Shown here piece after piece: positions 18,652 to 28,472 of a stretch of DNA of 60,629 nt. The notes beneath the pieces are model-generated. The model searched no databases and had not been told where the DNA came from. It was given only the letters and a program-made list of their open reading frames with translations. Numbering within the stretch: the stretch's first letter is position 1; every line of letters starts with the position of its first letter. The stretch lies in assembly GCA_018970445.1 (NCBI GenBank), contig JAGWWF010000024.1, forward strand, positions 1 to 60,629. Direction: 5' to 3'. The DNA is from Alphaproteobacteria bacterium. GTDB lineage: Bacteria > Pseudomonadota > Alphaproteobacteria > Sphingomonadales > Sphingomonadaceae. Position numbers and translations under genes: made by a program.

Positions 18652-19058
18652 TGCGATCACGTCGTCGGGCGGCCGCGTCGGGAGCAATCCCGCCGAGGAA
18701 AGTCCGGGCTCCACGGAACGCGGTGCCGGGTAACGCCCGGCGGTTCCGGTTTCGGCCGGGATCAGGGACAGTGCCACAGAGAAGAGACCGCCGATGGCGT
18801 CCTTCGGGACGGACAGGCAAGGGTGAAACGGTGCGGCAAGAGCGCACCGCGCGATGGGCAACCAGAGCGGCACGGCAAACCCCACCGGGAGCAAGACCGA
18901 ATAGGGATGGCGCGCGGGGCAGGCCCCGCAGGGCAGGAACCGGCCCGGCCATCCGGGTTGGTTGCTGGAGGCGGCGGGCAACCGCCGTCCGAGAGGAATG
19001 GTCGCCCAGGGGGCATTCGCCCCTGGACAGAACCCGGCTTACAGACGGCGTGATCGCA
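18652..19058 (+). ncRNA. rnpB: RNase P RNA, bacterial class A
   Basis: The catalytic RNA that matures tRNA 5' ends. The universally conserved GAGGAAAGTCCGGGCTCC lies near 18698-18715 and its partner ACAGAACCCGGCTTACAG near 19027-19044. The P1 helix is clear: TGCGATCACG at 18652-18661 pairs perfectly with CGTGATCGCA at 19049-19058, which sets both ends. The length of about 407 nt fits class A. Weak coding-like frames across it are artefacts. Confidence 0.95.
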
Positions 19059-19108
19059 AGCTGCCGCGCAAGCCCCAAGCCGCCCAAATGGTCAGGCAGC
19101 CCACATTC

Positions 19109-20359
<1,251 letters not shown>

Positions 20360-20543
20360 GACATTCCTTCCTCGTGCCGGCCCAGCCCACCGGCATCAAC
20401 AAACGGCCCGCCAACCGCGTTCACACGGCCGCCGGCCAGACAATGTAGCGAGATTCGGGCCAGACCCGCAAGGGCGGGAACCGGGATAATTGCAATTTCA
20501 TGTCGGTTTCGGCGGCAACTGGCCGCGAAAACCGCCCGTCCGG

Positions 20544-21173
20544 TCAGGCCGCCAGCGATTCGCCTTCGGTCGGCACTGGCCGCTTTTCCATCACCGCGTC
20601 CACCAGGCCAAAGTCCCTGGCTTCATCGGCGCTCATGAACTTGTCGCGCTCCATGGCCCGCTCGATCGTGTCGAGATCCTTGCCGGTGTGCTTGACATAC
20701 AGGCTGTTGAGGATGCTGCGGATGCGCAATATCTCGCGGGCCTGAATCTCGATGTCGGTGGCCTGGCCCTGCGCCCCGCCCGATGGCTGGTGCACCATGA
20801 TGCGGGCGTTCTTCAGCGCCACGCGCTTGCCCGGCGCGCCGGCGGCCAGCAGGAAACTGCCCATCGAAGCCGCCTGGCCCACGCACACGGTGGCCACATC
20901 CGGGCGGATATACTGCATCGTGTCGTAAATCGCCATGCCCGATGTCACCACCCCGCCCGGTGAGTTGATGTACATGTAAATGTCTTTCTTGGGATTTTCC
21001 GATTCCAGGAACAACAGCTGCGCGACGATCAGCGAGGCCATCATGTCTTCCACCTGGCCGTTCACGAACACGATGCGATCGCGCAGCAGGCGCGAATAAA
21101 TGTCAAAGCTGCGCTCGCCCCGATTGGAGCTTTCGATGACGATCGGAACAAGGCCGGCGGTGGGATTGATCAT
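20544..21173 (-). CDS. clpP: ATP-dependent Clp protease proteolytic subunit
   Basis: A serine peptidase that forms the 14-subunit proteolytic chamber. In the 209-aa protein Ser103 lies in [11 protein letters not shown] and His128 in [11 protein letters not shown], with the Asp of the triad in the C-terminal third ([18 protein letters not shown]). The oligomerisation region EARDFGLVD is typical. It sits between trigger factor and clpX on the same strand, the common tig-clpP-clpX arrangement. Confidence 0.97.
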   Translation of the reverse strand: MINPTAGLVPIVIESSNRGERSFDIYSRLLRDRIVFVNGQVEDMMASLIVAQLLFLESENPKKDIYMYINSPGGVVTSGMAIYDTMQYIRPDVATVCVGQAASMGSFLLAAGAPGKRVALKNARIMVHQPSGGAQGQATDIEIQAREILRIRSILNSLYVKHTGKDLDTIERAMERDKFMSADEARDFGLVDAVMEKRPVPTEGESLAA

Positions 21174-21273
21174 GGGACTCTCCTTGGCCTTCCTAGTTCG
21201 GACGTTTGGCGGCCAAGTTCAAGGGGGTCCGCGGCCAAGGCGGCAAATCAGCCGGGGATAAGCCCAAACGCGA

Positions 21274-21304
21274 AGGGCCCCGCCGGCAACACCGGCGGGG
21301 CCCT
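21274..21304 (-). terminator. Hairpin terminator downstream of trigger factor
   Basis: A 13-bp stem AGGGCCCCGCCGG / CCGGCGGGGCCCT with a CAACA loop, 22 bp after the tig stop. Only a weak T-rich stretch follows on the minus strand, so termination may be partial. Confidence 0.6.
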
Positions 21305-21325
21305 GCACGTGCCACATGGCCAGGC

Positions 21326-22918
21326 TCAGTCGGCCTTCCTGGCGGCCTTCTTCGGCTTGGCCGGAGCGTCCGCTGCCGGTTCGGCGGCCACCTTGGCGGC
21401 CTTCCTGGCCGGAGCCTTCTTCACCGGTTCATCCGCAGCCGCGGCCGGCGCATCCGCCGCCGCGTCCTCGGCCTTGGCCTTGGCCGCAGCCTTCTTCGCC
21501 GGCTTGGCCGGGGCGTGATCATGATCATGATCATGATCGTGATGATCATGGCCACAGCCGGGGCCATGGACATGCCCGGCCGGCGATTCGTCTTCGCTGG
21601 CGATGGCGGCTTCCAGTTCCTCGCGGGTCACGCTGCGTTCGCTGATGGCGGCCTGGCCGATCAGATAATCCACCACCTTGTCTTCATACAGCGGCGCGCG
21701 CAGCTGCATGGCGGCCATGGCGTTTTCCTGGAAGAATTTCACCACCTTCTGCTGTTCGGCCGGGGCATAGCGCGCGGCTTCCTGGCCGATCAGCCGGTTC
21801 ATTTCGGCCTGGGACACGGTCACACCGCCGCGCTGGCCGATTTCCGACAGCAACAGGCCCAGGCGCACGCGGCGCACGGCGATGCGGCGATAATCCTCGC
21901 GCTCCGCCTCGATCTCGGCGCGGGCGGCGGCGGGATCGGCTTCGCGGGCGGCTTCGGCTTCCAGCGTCTGCCAGATCTGCTCGAACTCGGCATCCACCAT
22001 GGTTTCGGGCACATCGAAATCATGGCGCGAGGCCAGCGTGTCGAGCAGCTTGCGTTTCATGTGGGTGCGCGACAGGCCGCCCAGTTCGGCGTCCAGCTGA
22101 TCCTTCAGGATTTCCTTCAGCGCGTCCAGGCTGTCGAGGCCAAAGCCCTTGGCGAATTCATCGTCGATCGCGGTTTCGGCCGGCACTTCCACCGCCTGCA
22201 CGGTGATGGCGAATTCCGCCGGCTTGCCGGCCAGATTGGCCGCGCCATAATCGGCCGGGAACGCCACCTTGATCGTGCGCTGCTCATTGGCCTTGGCGCC
22301 GATCAGCTGGTCTTCGAAACCGGGGATCAGCTGGCCGCTGCCGATCTTCACGCGCATGCCTTCGCCGGTGCCACCGTCGAACTTCACGCCATCCACGGTG
22401 CCTTCATAATCGATCACCACCGTGTCGCCGGCCTTGGCCTTGTGCTTGGCCGGGGCCGGTTCGGTGCGCTGTGCGGATTCGGCCAGCCGCGCCAGCGCCG
22501 CGTCCATGGCGGCATCGTCGGCCGGCACCACCAGCTTTTCCAGCGCCAGATCGTCGATCTTCACATCGGCGATGGTGGGCAGTATCTCCATGGAGACGGT
22601 GAAGCGGGCATCGCCATCGTCGGCCAGTTCGCCATCCACATCCACCTGCGGCTGGGTGGCCGGGCGCAGGCCATGATCGGCGATCACCTGGTTCACGCCA
22701 TCGTTCAGCGCGGCCTGCAACGCCTCGCCGCGCAGGGCGGCGCCGTGCATCTTCTTGACCAGGTTGGCCGGCACCTTGCCGGGGCGGAACCCCGGCATCC
22801 GAATCGTCTTTGACACTTCGGCCAGACGGGTTTCCACCCGCGCCGCAATCGCTTCGGCCGGGATCACCAGCGAATACGCGCGGCGCAGGCCCTGATTGGA
22901 AATTTCGGCAATCTGCAT
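21326..22918 (-). CDS. tig: Trigger factor with His-rich and Lys/Ala-rich C-terminal extension
   Basis: A ribosome-bound chaperone and peptidyl-prolyl isomerase for nascent chains. In the 530-aa protein the ribosome-binding tail carries the signature GFRPGKVP. The FKBP domain runs from about KAGDTVVIDYEGTVDG to FPADYG, and a helical C-terminal chaperone domain follows. About 85 extra residues come after the family's usual end: a His/Asp run (HVHGPGCGHDHHDHDHDHDH), then a Lys/Ala/Pro-rich tail. The His-rich part resembles metal-binding tails such as that of SlyD. The ATG at 22918 (MQIAEISNQG) is the natural start; open frame further upstream runs through the tRNA and is not coding. Confidence 0.94.
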   Translation of the reverse strand: MQIAEISNQGLRRAYSLVIPAEAIAARVETRLAEVSKTIRMPGFRPGKVPANLVKKMHGAALRGEALQAALNDGVNQVIADHGLRPATQPQVDVDGELADDGDARFTVSMEILPTIADVKIDDLALEKLVVPADDAAMDAALARLAESAQRTEPAPAKHKAKAGDTVVIDYEGTVDGVKFDGGTGEGMRVKIGSGQLIPGFEDQLIGAKANEQRTIKVAFPADYGAANLAGKPAEFAITVQAVEVPAETAIDDEFAKGFGLDSLDALKEILKDQLDAELGGLSRTHMKRKLLDTLASRHDFDVPETMVDAEFEQIWQTLEAEAAREADPAAARAEIEAEREDYRRIAVRRVRLGLLLSEIGQRGGVTVSQAEMNRLIGQEAARYAPAEQQKVVKFFQENAMAAMQLRAPLYEDKVVDYLIGQAAISERSVTREELEAAIASEDESPAGHVHGPGCGHDHHDHDHDHDHAPAKPAKKAAAKAKAEDAAADAPAAAADEPVKKAPARKAAKVAAEPAADAPAKPKKAARKAD

Positions 22919-22986
22919 CGAACAACCCGTCTCTTGAAAGTTAGCGTTCCGGTAAATGGCGCGGCCCCGCGGCGGGCGGTGGCGAT

Positions 22987-23071
22987 TGGTGCGGGCGAAG
23001 GGACTCGAACCCCCACGTCTTGCGACACCGGAACCTAAATCCGGCGCGTCTACCAATTCCGCCACGCCCGC
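22987..23071 (-). tRNA. tRNA-Leu (anticodon UAG), CCA encoded
   Basis: Read on the minus strand, GCGGGCG pairs with CGCCCGC in the acceptor stem. The D-arm contains TTGGTAGACGC. The anticodon loop TTTAGGT sits in a CCGGA/TCCGG stem and presents TAG. A long variable arm, as expected for leucine, and GGTTCGAGTCC in the T-arm follow. Discriminator A and a genomic CCA are present at the 3' end. It lies 68 bp upstream of tig on the same strand. Confidence 0.97.
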
Positions 23072-23207
23072 ACCCGGGGCACGAAGCGCTGGCCTATAGC
23101 AGCCTGCCAGTGATGTGCAAGGCTGCACGGCAGCCAGCGGCGGCCAAGGGAAACGGGCGCCGGTGTGGCCGGCGCCCGCGCGGGAAACAGGTTGAGGCCG
23201 CCGCCGT

Positions 23208-23531
23208 TCAGGCGCGCGCCACTGTCCAGATCGTGCCGGCGAAACTGGCCACCACCAGCGCCATCACCGACATCACCAGCCGTGTGCGCTTCTGGGGCGT
23301 GCCAACAAAGCGCTGGATCAGCGGATGATCATTGCGGCCGGCCGTGGCCCAGGCCATCAGCGCGATCCACAACGCAAAGGAAAACAGCGACACGATGTTG
23401 AGCACGGCCAGCAGATGCTTGTCCGGATGGTGGTTCACATAGGCGATGGCCGCCGGCAGGAAATTGAAAACACACAGAAAAATAAAACCGCCCCAGAACA
23501 GCCACATCGCCGTTGCCGTCGTGAACATCAT
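23208..23531 (-). CDS. Small inner-membrane protein, superinfection-immunity-like
   Basis: A 107-aa protein with three hydrophobic segments (about 8-30, 40-62 and 83-104). The pattern FLPAAIAYVNHHPDKHLLAVLNIVS...WIALMAWA recalls the Imm_superinfect family (T4 Imm-like proteins), which in most bacteria has unknown function. GGGGAGA lies eight bases before the double ATG. A good sigma-70 promoter lies at 23607-23634. The family link is from memory and would need a profile search; a role in phage exclusion is not implied by the sequence alone. Confidence 0.65.
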   Translation of the reverse strand: MMFTTATAMWLFWGGFIFLCVFNFLPAAIAYVNHHPDKHLLAVLNIVSLFSFALWIALMAWATAGRNDHPLIQRFVGTPQKRTRLVMSVMALVVASFAGTIWTVARA

Positions 23532-23606
23532 CGCGTTCTCCCCGCAGCAGCCACGGATTTGCCGTGGAGACAGGCCGGGACCCCACCGACTCGCCTTATG
23601 GGTCCG

Positions 23607-23634
23607 ATAATAAGCAACGTTAATCTTTTGGCAA
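23607..23634 (-). promoter_or_regulatory. Sigma-70-type promoter of the small membrane protein gene
   Basis: On the minus strand, TTGCCA (23634-23629) and TATTAT (23612-23607) are 16 bp apart in an AT-rich patch that stands out from its surroundings. The start codon is about 76 bp downstream. Confidence 0.55.
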
Positions 23635-23704
23635 GAAAAATTTCATCCACTTTGCAGTTACAAGTCAGTCAGAACCGGGGTTTCGCTGCCGGTTTGGCTG
23701 CAAT

Positions 23705-23818
23705 TCACGGCATCAGCCAGGCGCGCAGCACCAGCGACACTGCGCCAACCACGCCAACGCCGGCGCCCCACAGCGCGACGAACCAGCCCAGCCGCCGCCA
23801 GCGGGCCGGTTCAGGCAT
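23705..23818 (-). CDS. DUF2474-family small subunit of the bd-type oxidase
   Basis: A 37-residue protein, MPEPARWRRLGWFVALWGAG... to LRAWLMP, with one transmembrane helix. It fits the DUF2474 pattern found after cioAB, analogous to CydX, which stabilises cytochrome bd. Its ATG overlaps the end of the CioB gene by eight bases, so it is translationally coupled. The calls rest on position, size and motif. Confidence 0.75.
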   Translation of the reverse strand: MPEPARWRRLGWFVALWGAGVGVVGAVSLVLRAWLMP

Positions 23819-24836
23819 AGCCATCGGCCCCGACCTTGCCGCGGAACAGCCAATAGCCATAGGCGGTATAGCCCAGGATGACCGGCAGCAGCACGCCCAC
23901 CCCCACCAGCATGAAGCCTTGCGCATTGGCGGCGGTGGCGGCCTGCCAGATCGTCACCTGCCCCGGCACCGCCCAGGGAAAGATCGAGATGCCCAGCCCC
24001 ACGAACGTCAAGAGGAACAGCAGTTCGGCCAGCAGGAACGGGGCCACTTCCGCCCGCCGCCGCAGCGCCCGGATGAACAGCAGCGCGGTGATCGCCACCA
24101 GCAGCGGCACCGGGGCGGCATAATAAAGGCCCGGCGCCTCGAACCAGCGGCTGAAATAATCATGGTTCAGAAACGGGGTGGCCAGGCTGACCGCGCCCAC
24201 CGCGGCGATGCTGGCCGCGCCCGCTTGGCCTGCCATGCGATAGGCATGATCCTGCACGCCGCCCTGCGTGCGCCAGATCAGCCAGCACGCGCCCAGCAGC
24301 GCATAGGCCGCCACCACCGACACGCCGGTGAGCAATGAAAACCAGCTCAGCCAATCCCACCAGCCGCCGGCATAGCTGCGGCCCGCCACCTTCACGCCCT
24401 GCAGCACCGCGCCCAGTATCACCCCTTGCGCAAAGGCGGCCAGGGTGGAGCCGGCGAAAAAGGCGGAATCCCACAGCCACACGCGGCTGGTGCGGGCCCG
24501 GAACTTGAAGGCGACGCCGCGAAAGATCAGGCCCAGCAGCATGGCGATCAGCGGCGCATAGACGGCGGGCATCAATATCGCATAGGCCAGCGGAAAGGCG
24601 GCAAACACGCCGCCGCCGCCCAGCACCAGCCAGGTCTGGTTGGCATCCCACACCGGCTTGATGGTGGCGATGGCGGTTTCCCGCTCCGCCCCCGGCGCCA
24701 GGATGGGAAACAGGATGCCGATGCCCAGATCAAAGCCATCGGTGACGACATAGATGAAGATCGCCAGCCCGATGATGCCGGCCCAGATCAGGGTGAGCGC
24801 CGGATCGGGCGCAATGCCGGGGATGATGCCCATCAT
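23811..24836 (-). CDS. cioB: Cytochrome bd-type (cyanide-insensitive) ubiquinol oxidase subunit II
   Basis: Subunit II of a quinol oxidase in the inner membrane. The 341-aa protein is highly hydrophobic with about eight to nine helices. It has the family start (GFDLGIGILFP) and DANQTWLVLGGGGVFAAFPLAYA. The two adjacent ATGs at 24831-24836 overlap the subunit I stop (ATGA). It is called cio rather than cyd because the partner has the short Q-loop described for CioA. Confidence 0.92.
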   Translation of the reverse strand: MMGIIPGIAPDPALTLIWAGIIGLAIFIYVVTDGFDLGIGILFPILAPGAERETAIATIKPVWDANQTWLVLGGGGVFAAFPLAYAILMPAVYAPLIAMLLGLIFRGVAFKFRARTSRVWLWDSAFFAGSTLAAFAQGVILGAVLQGVKVAGRSYAGGWWDWLSWFSLLTGVSVVAAYALLGACWLIWRTQGGVQDHAYRMAGQAGAASIAAVGAVSLATPFLNHDYFSRWFEAPGLYYAAPVPLLVAITALLFIRALRRRAEVAPFLLAELLFLLTFVGLGISIFPWAVPGQVTIWQAATAANAQGFMLVGVGVLLPVILGYTAYGYWLFRGKVGADGYA

Positions 24837-26263
24837 TGCGCCAGCCGGAAGCCGAAGGGCGCATCGGGCGGCAGGCTGCCCACATCGGCGGCCTGTTCCT
24901 TGCCGGGGCCCGTGTCCTGCGGGTTGGGCTCGGTTCCCATCAGCTTGACGATGAACCAGCTGCCCACCCCGAACACGAAGAAATAGACGATGACGAACGC
25001 GACCAGCGAGGCTGCCACCGCCGGGGCCGCCAGCGGCGAGGCGCTGTCGGCGGTGCGCAGCAGGCCATAGATGGTGAAGGGCTGCCGCCCGGTTTCGGTG
25101 GTGATCCAGCCGGCCAGCACCGCCACGAACCCGGCCGGCCCCATCGCCAGCGCCAGCCGCTGCTGCCACACGCCATCGAACAATCGGCCGCGCGCGGCGT
25201 TCCACGCCGCCCAGCCGCCCAGCAGCAGCATCAGCACGCCCAGCCCCACCATCACGCGAAAGGCATAGAAGGGAAAGGCCACCTTCGCCCGGTGCTGTGC
25301 CGGCACCCGGTCCAGCCCGGCCATCGGCGCTTCGATGTCGTGCTTCAGCACCAGGCTGCCCAGCGCCGGCACCTCCAGCTTGTAGCGCATCACCTGATTG
25401 GCATCATCGGGCACGCCGAACAGGATCAGCGGCGCGGCGCGATCATGGCTGTCATAATGGCCTTCCATCGCCGCGATCTTGGCCGGCTGGTGCTGCAACG
25501 TGTTCACGCCATGCTCGTGCCCCGCCATCACCTGCAACGGCGCCGTGATCGCCACCATGCCCATCGCCATGGCAAACATGATCCTGGTGGCCGGCTGCGG
25601 GCTGCGGCCCGCCTTGCGATCCTTCAGCAGGTGAAACGCCCCCACCGCGCCCACCACCAGCGCGGTGGTGAGATAGGCGCCCAGCAGCGTGTGCGCCAGG
25701 CGATAGGGCATGGATGGGTTCAACACCACGGCCAGCCAGTCGGTCGCATAAAATTGGCCATTGGCGGCAATGGCATGGCCTTGCGGTGTCTGCATCCAGC
25801 TGTTCACCACGATGATCCAGAAGGCCGAAATCGTCGTGCCGATGGCCACCAGGCAGGTGGCCAGGAAATGCAGTTTCTTGCCCACCCGATCCAGCCCGAA
25901 CAGCATCACCCCCAGAAAGCCCGATTCCAGGAAAAACGCCGACAGCACCTCATAGGCCATCAGCGGGCCGATCACCGGCCCCGCCTTGTCGGAAAAGGCC
26001 GACCAGTTGCTGCCGAACTGATAGGCCATGACGATGCCCGACACCACGCCCATGCCAAAGGCGATGGCAAAGATCTTCAGCCAATAACGGAACAGCTGCA
26101 GATAGACATCGCGCCCGGTCTTCAGCCACAGGCCTTCCAGCACCGCCAGATAGCTGGCCAGCCCGATCGAAAAGGCCGGGAAGATGAAATGGAACGACAC
26201 GGTGAAGGCAAACTGGAACCGCGCCAGCGCCAGGGCTGAAACATCATCGAACATGGCGGTCAT
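24833..26263 (-). CDS. cioA: Cytochrome bd-type (cyanide-insensitive) ubiquinol oxidase subunit I
   Basis: Carries the haems and oxidises ubiquinol while reducing oxygen to water. In the 476-aa protein the haem-ligand histidines lie in ARFQFAFTVSFHFIFPAF and in the HEHGVNTLQHQPAKIAAMEG region, and GRQPFTIYGLLRTADSASP is the usual late signature. The Q-loop between the fifth and sixth helices is short, as in CIO-type enzymes. AAGGAG precedes the ATG at 26263 by four bases. The operon is cioA-cioB-DUF2474. Such oxidases support respiration at low oxygen or under cyanide/sulphide stress. Confidence 0.93.
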   Translation of the reverse strand: MTAMFDDVSALALARFQFAFTVSFHFIFPAFSIGLASYLAVLEGLWLKTGRDVYLQLFRYWLKIFAIAFGMGVVSGIVMAYQFGSNWSAFSDKAGPVIGPLMAYEVLSAFFLESGFLGVMLFGLDRVGKKLHFLATCLVAIGTTISAFWIIVVNSWMQTPQGHAIAANGQFYATDWLAVVLNPSMPYRLAHTLLGAYLTTALVVGAVGAFHLLKDRKAGRSPQPATRIMFAMAMGMVAITAPLQVMAGHEHGVNTLQHQPAKIAAMEGHYDSHDRAAPLILFGVPDDANQVMRYKLEVPALGSLVLKHDIEAPMAGLDRVPAQHRAKVAFPFYAFRVMVGLGVLMLLLGGWAAWNAARGRLFDGVWQQRLALAMGPAGFVAVLAGWITTETGRQPFTIYGLLRTADSASPLAAPAVAASLVAFVIVYFFVFGVGSWFIVKLMGTEPNPQDTGPGKEQAADVGSLPPDAPFGFRLAQ

Positions 26264-26336
26264 CGCGCTCCTTCCCGCGCTGGCGCAAACATCGTAAGGC
26301 CGGCCGGGATCATGGGACGGCAGATACCGGGGATTT

Positions 26337-28025
26337 ATGGCGTCGGACATCGAAATTGCACGGGCAGCGACATTGCGCCCCATCGCCGGCATCGCCGCGC
26401 AGATCGGCCTGAACGCCAGCGACATCGAACCCGTTGGCCACCACATCGCCAAAGTGTCGGCCGCCACGCTGGCCGATCTGGCCACCCGCCCGGCGGGCAA
26501 GCTGGTGCTGGTCACCGCTGTCAACCCCACACCGGCCGGTGAAGGCAAGACCACCACCACCATCGGCCTGGCCGATGCGCTGGGCCGAATCGGGCGGCGC
26601 GCGGTGATCGCGCTGCGCGAACCCAGCCTGGGCCCGGTGTTCGGCCGCAAGGGCGGGGCCACCGGCGGCGGCCAGGCCCAGGTACTGCCGATGGAGAAGA
26701 TCAACCTGCATTTCACCGGCGATTTCCACGCCATCACCGCAGCCCACAATCTTCTGGCCGCGATGATCGACAATGCGGTGCATTTCGGCACCCCCATGCC
26801 ATCGGGCGCACCCATCAACCCGCGCACCATCAGCTGGAAGCGGGTGATGGACATGAACGACCGCGCCCTGCGCCAGATCGTGGCCGGCATGGGGGCCACC
26901 AACCACCCGCTGCGCGAAACGGGATTCGACATCACGGTCGCCTCCGAAGTGATGGCCATATTGTGCCTGGCCGCCGACACCGCCGATCTGCACGCCCGGC
27001 TGGCGCGCATCCGGGTGGCGCGCGATACCGCCGGCAAGCCCGTCACCGCCGGCGATGTTGGCGCGGCTGGCGCAATGGCGGCGTTGCTGCTGGACGCGAT
27101 TCAGCCCAATCTGGTGCAGACCATCCACGGTTCGGCCGCGCTGATCCACGGCGGGCCGTTCGCCAACATCGCCCATGGCTGCAACAGCGTGATCGCCACC
27201 CGCGCCGCGCTGGCTTTGGGTGAATTTGCCGTCACCGAAGCCGGCTTCGGCGCGGACTTGGGCGCGGAAAAATTCGCCCACATCAAATGCCGCCAGGCCG
27301 GGCTGGCCCCGGCGGTGGCGGTGATCGTCGCCACGGTGCGGGCGCTGAAATATCATGGCGGGATGGCCCTGGCCGATCTGGGCCAGCCCGATGGCGCGGC
27401 GCTGGATCGCGGCCTGGCCGTGCTGGCCCGCCATGTCGAGAACATGCACAGCCTGGGCCTGCCGGTGGCGGTGGCGATCAACGCATTTGCCAGCGACACG
27501 GCCGCCGAACAGGCGCAGGTGCTGGCCCATTGCCAGGCGCTGGGCGTGGCCGCGCATCTGTGCCGCCACTGGGCCGACGGCCCGGCCGGGGCCGAGGATC
27601 TGGCCCGCAGCGTGGCGGCGCTGGCCGATGCCAATGCCGATCCGCACGCGCGCTTCACCCCGCTCTATGCCAATGGCACCGATGTGATGGACGCCCTCAC
27701 CCGCGTCGCCACCGGCATCCACCGCGCCGGCAGCGTCACCCTGTCGGCCGCCGCCGCCCGGCAGCTGGCCGCCCTGCGCGCCGAGGGCCTGGCCACCCTG
27801 CCGGTGTGCATCGCCAAGACCCCCTACAGCTTCACCGCCGATGAAAACGTGCGCGGCGCGGTTTGTGGCCATGATCTGCCCATCCGCGAACTGCGGCTGG
27901 CCGCCGGCGCCGGTTTCATCGTGGCGCTGGCCGGCGATATCGCCACCATGCCCGGCCTGCCGCGCCAGCCATCGGCGCTGGGCATCGGCGTGGATACCGA
28001 AGGCCGGATCAGCGGCCTGAGTTGA
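26337..28025 (+). CDS. fhs: Formate--tetrahydrofolate ligase
   Basis: An ATP-dependent ligase forming 10-formyltetrahydrofolate in one-carbon metabolism. The 562-aa protein has the P-loop TPAGEGKTTTTIGL, the REPSLGPVFGRKGGATGGG segment, FTGDFHAITAAHNLLAAMIDN and the C-terminal GDIATMPGLPRQPSA motif, all diagnostic. GGGGA precedes the ATG by three bases. It is divergent from cioA. With serA/serC and an L-serine ammonia-lyase in the same window, serine-derived C1 flow is well represented. Confidence 0.96.
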   Translation: MASDIEIARAATLRPIAGIAAQIGLNASDIEPVGHHIAKVSAATLADLATRPAGKLVLVTAVNPTPAGEGKTTTTIGLADALGRIGRRAVIALREPSLGPVFGRKGGATGGGQAQVLPMEKINLHFTGDFHAITAAHNLLAAMIDNAVHFGTPMPSGAPINPRTISWKRVMDMNDRALRQIVAGMGATNHPLRETGFDITVASEVMAILCLAADTADLHARLARIRVARDTAGKPVTAGDVGAAGAMAALLLDAIQPNLVQTIHGSAALIHGGPFANIAHGCNSVIATRAALALGEFAVTEAGFGADLGAEKFAHIKCRQAGLAPAVAVIVATVRALKYHGGMALADLGQPDGAALDRGLAVLARHVENMHSLGLPVAVAINAFASDTAAEQAQVLAHCQALGVAAHLCRHWADGPAGAEDLARSVAALADANADPHARFTPLYANGTDVMDALTRVATGIHRAGSVTLSAAAARQLAALRAEGLATLPVCIAKTPYSFTADENVRGAVCGHDLPIRELRLAAGAGFIVALAGDIATMPGLPRQPSALGIGVDTEGRISGLS

Positions 28026-28056
28026 CGGCCAGCCGGCCAGCGCGCAGCATCACGAC

Positions 28057-28404
28057 ATGCAGATCATGGCCAAGCATGTTCGCTGGATCGCCGCCCTTGC
28101 CGTGCTGGCCAGCAGCCCGGCCGCCGCCATCCGGGTGGAGGTGGCCGCCTTCACCGCGCTCGGCGTGTCCGAACCCAAGGCCCGCTGCATCGTCAGGGAA
28201 CTGGGCGAAGGCGCCGATCTGGCCGAAGCCGGCGAGGAGGACAGCGAGGGCGAGCTGCAAAGCGTGCTCGATCACTATCGCCAGCAGATCGGCAAGGCAG
28301 CGCTGGTCGCCAACCGCCAGTTCTTCACCACGGTCGCGGCCCGGGCCTTCACCCGGCCGGCCAACCGGGAACGCTTTCTGGAGATCGCGCTCAACACCTG
28401 TTGA
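28057..28404 (+). CDS. Small secreted protein of unknown function
   Basis: A 115-aa protein with a signal peptide (MAKHVRWIAALAVLASSPAAA, cleavage probably after AAA). The mature part is about 90 residues with two cysteines, one at the very C-terminus, and an acidic middle (EAGEEDSEGEL). I do not recognise it. It starts 32 bp after fhs on the same strand; ATG 28057 or 28066 are both possible. Confidence 0.6.
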   Translation: MQIMAKHVRWIAALAVLASSPAAAIRVEVAAFTALGVSEPKARCIVRELGEGADLAEAGEEDSEGELQSVLDHYRQQIGKAALVANRQFFTTVAARAFTRPANRERFLEIALNTC

Positions 28405-28472
28405 CCCCGGCTTGCGCGCAGCAAGAAAGGTCAGTATTGTTGACCCATATTGCCTGTTGAGGACGCTCCCCC

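Noticed and set aside
21515-21552. GATCAT short tandem repeat as a possible CRISPR or phase-variation tract
   Set aside because: It encodes the His/Asp run of the trigger factor tail, is too short for CRISPR and is in frame; noted instead under the tail.
22919-23128. N-terminal extension of trigger factor
   Set aside because: It runs through the tRNA-Leu gene; the trigger factor fold starts at ATG 22918.
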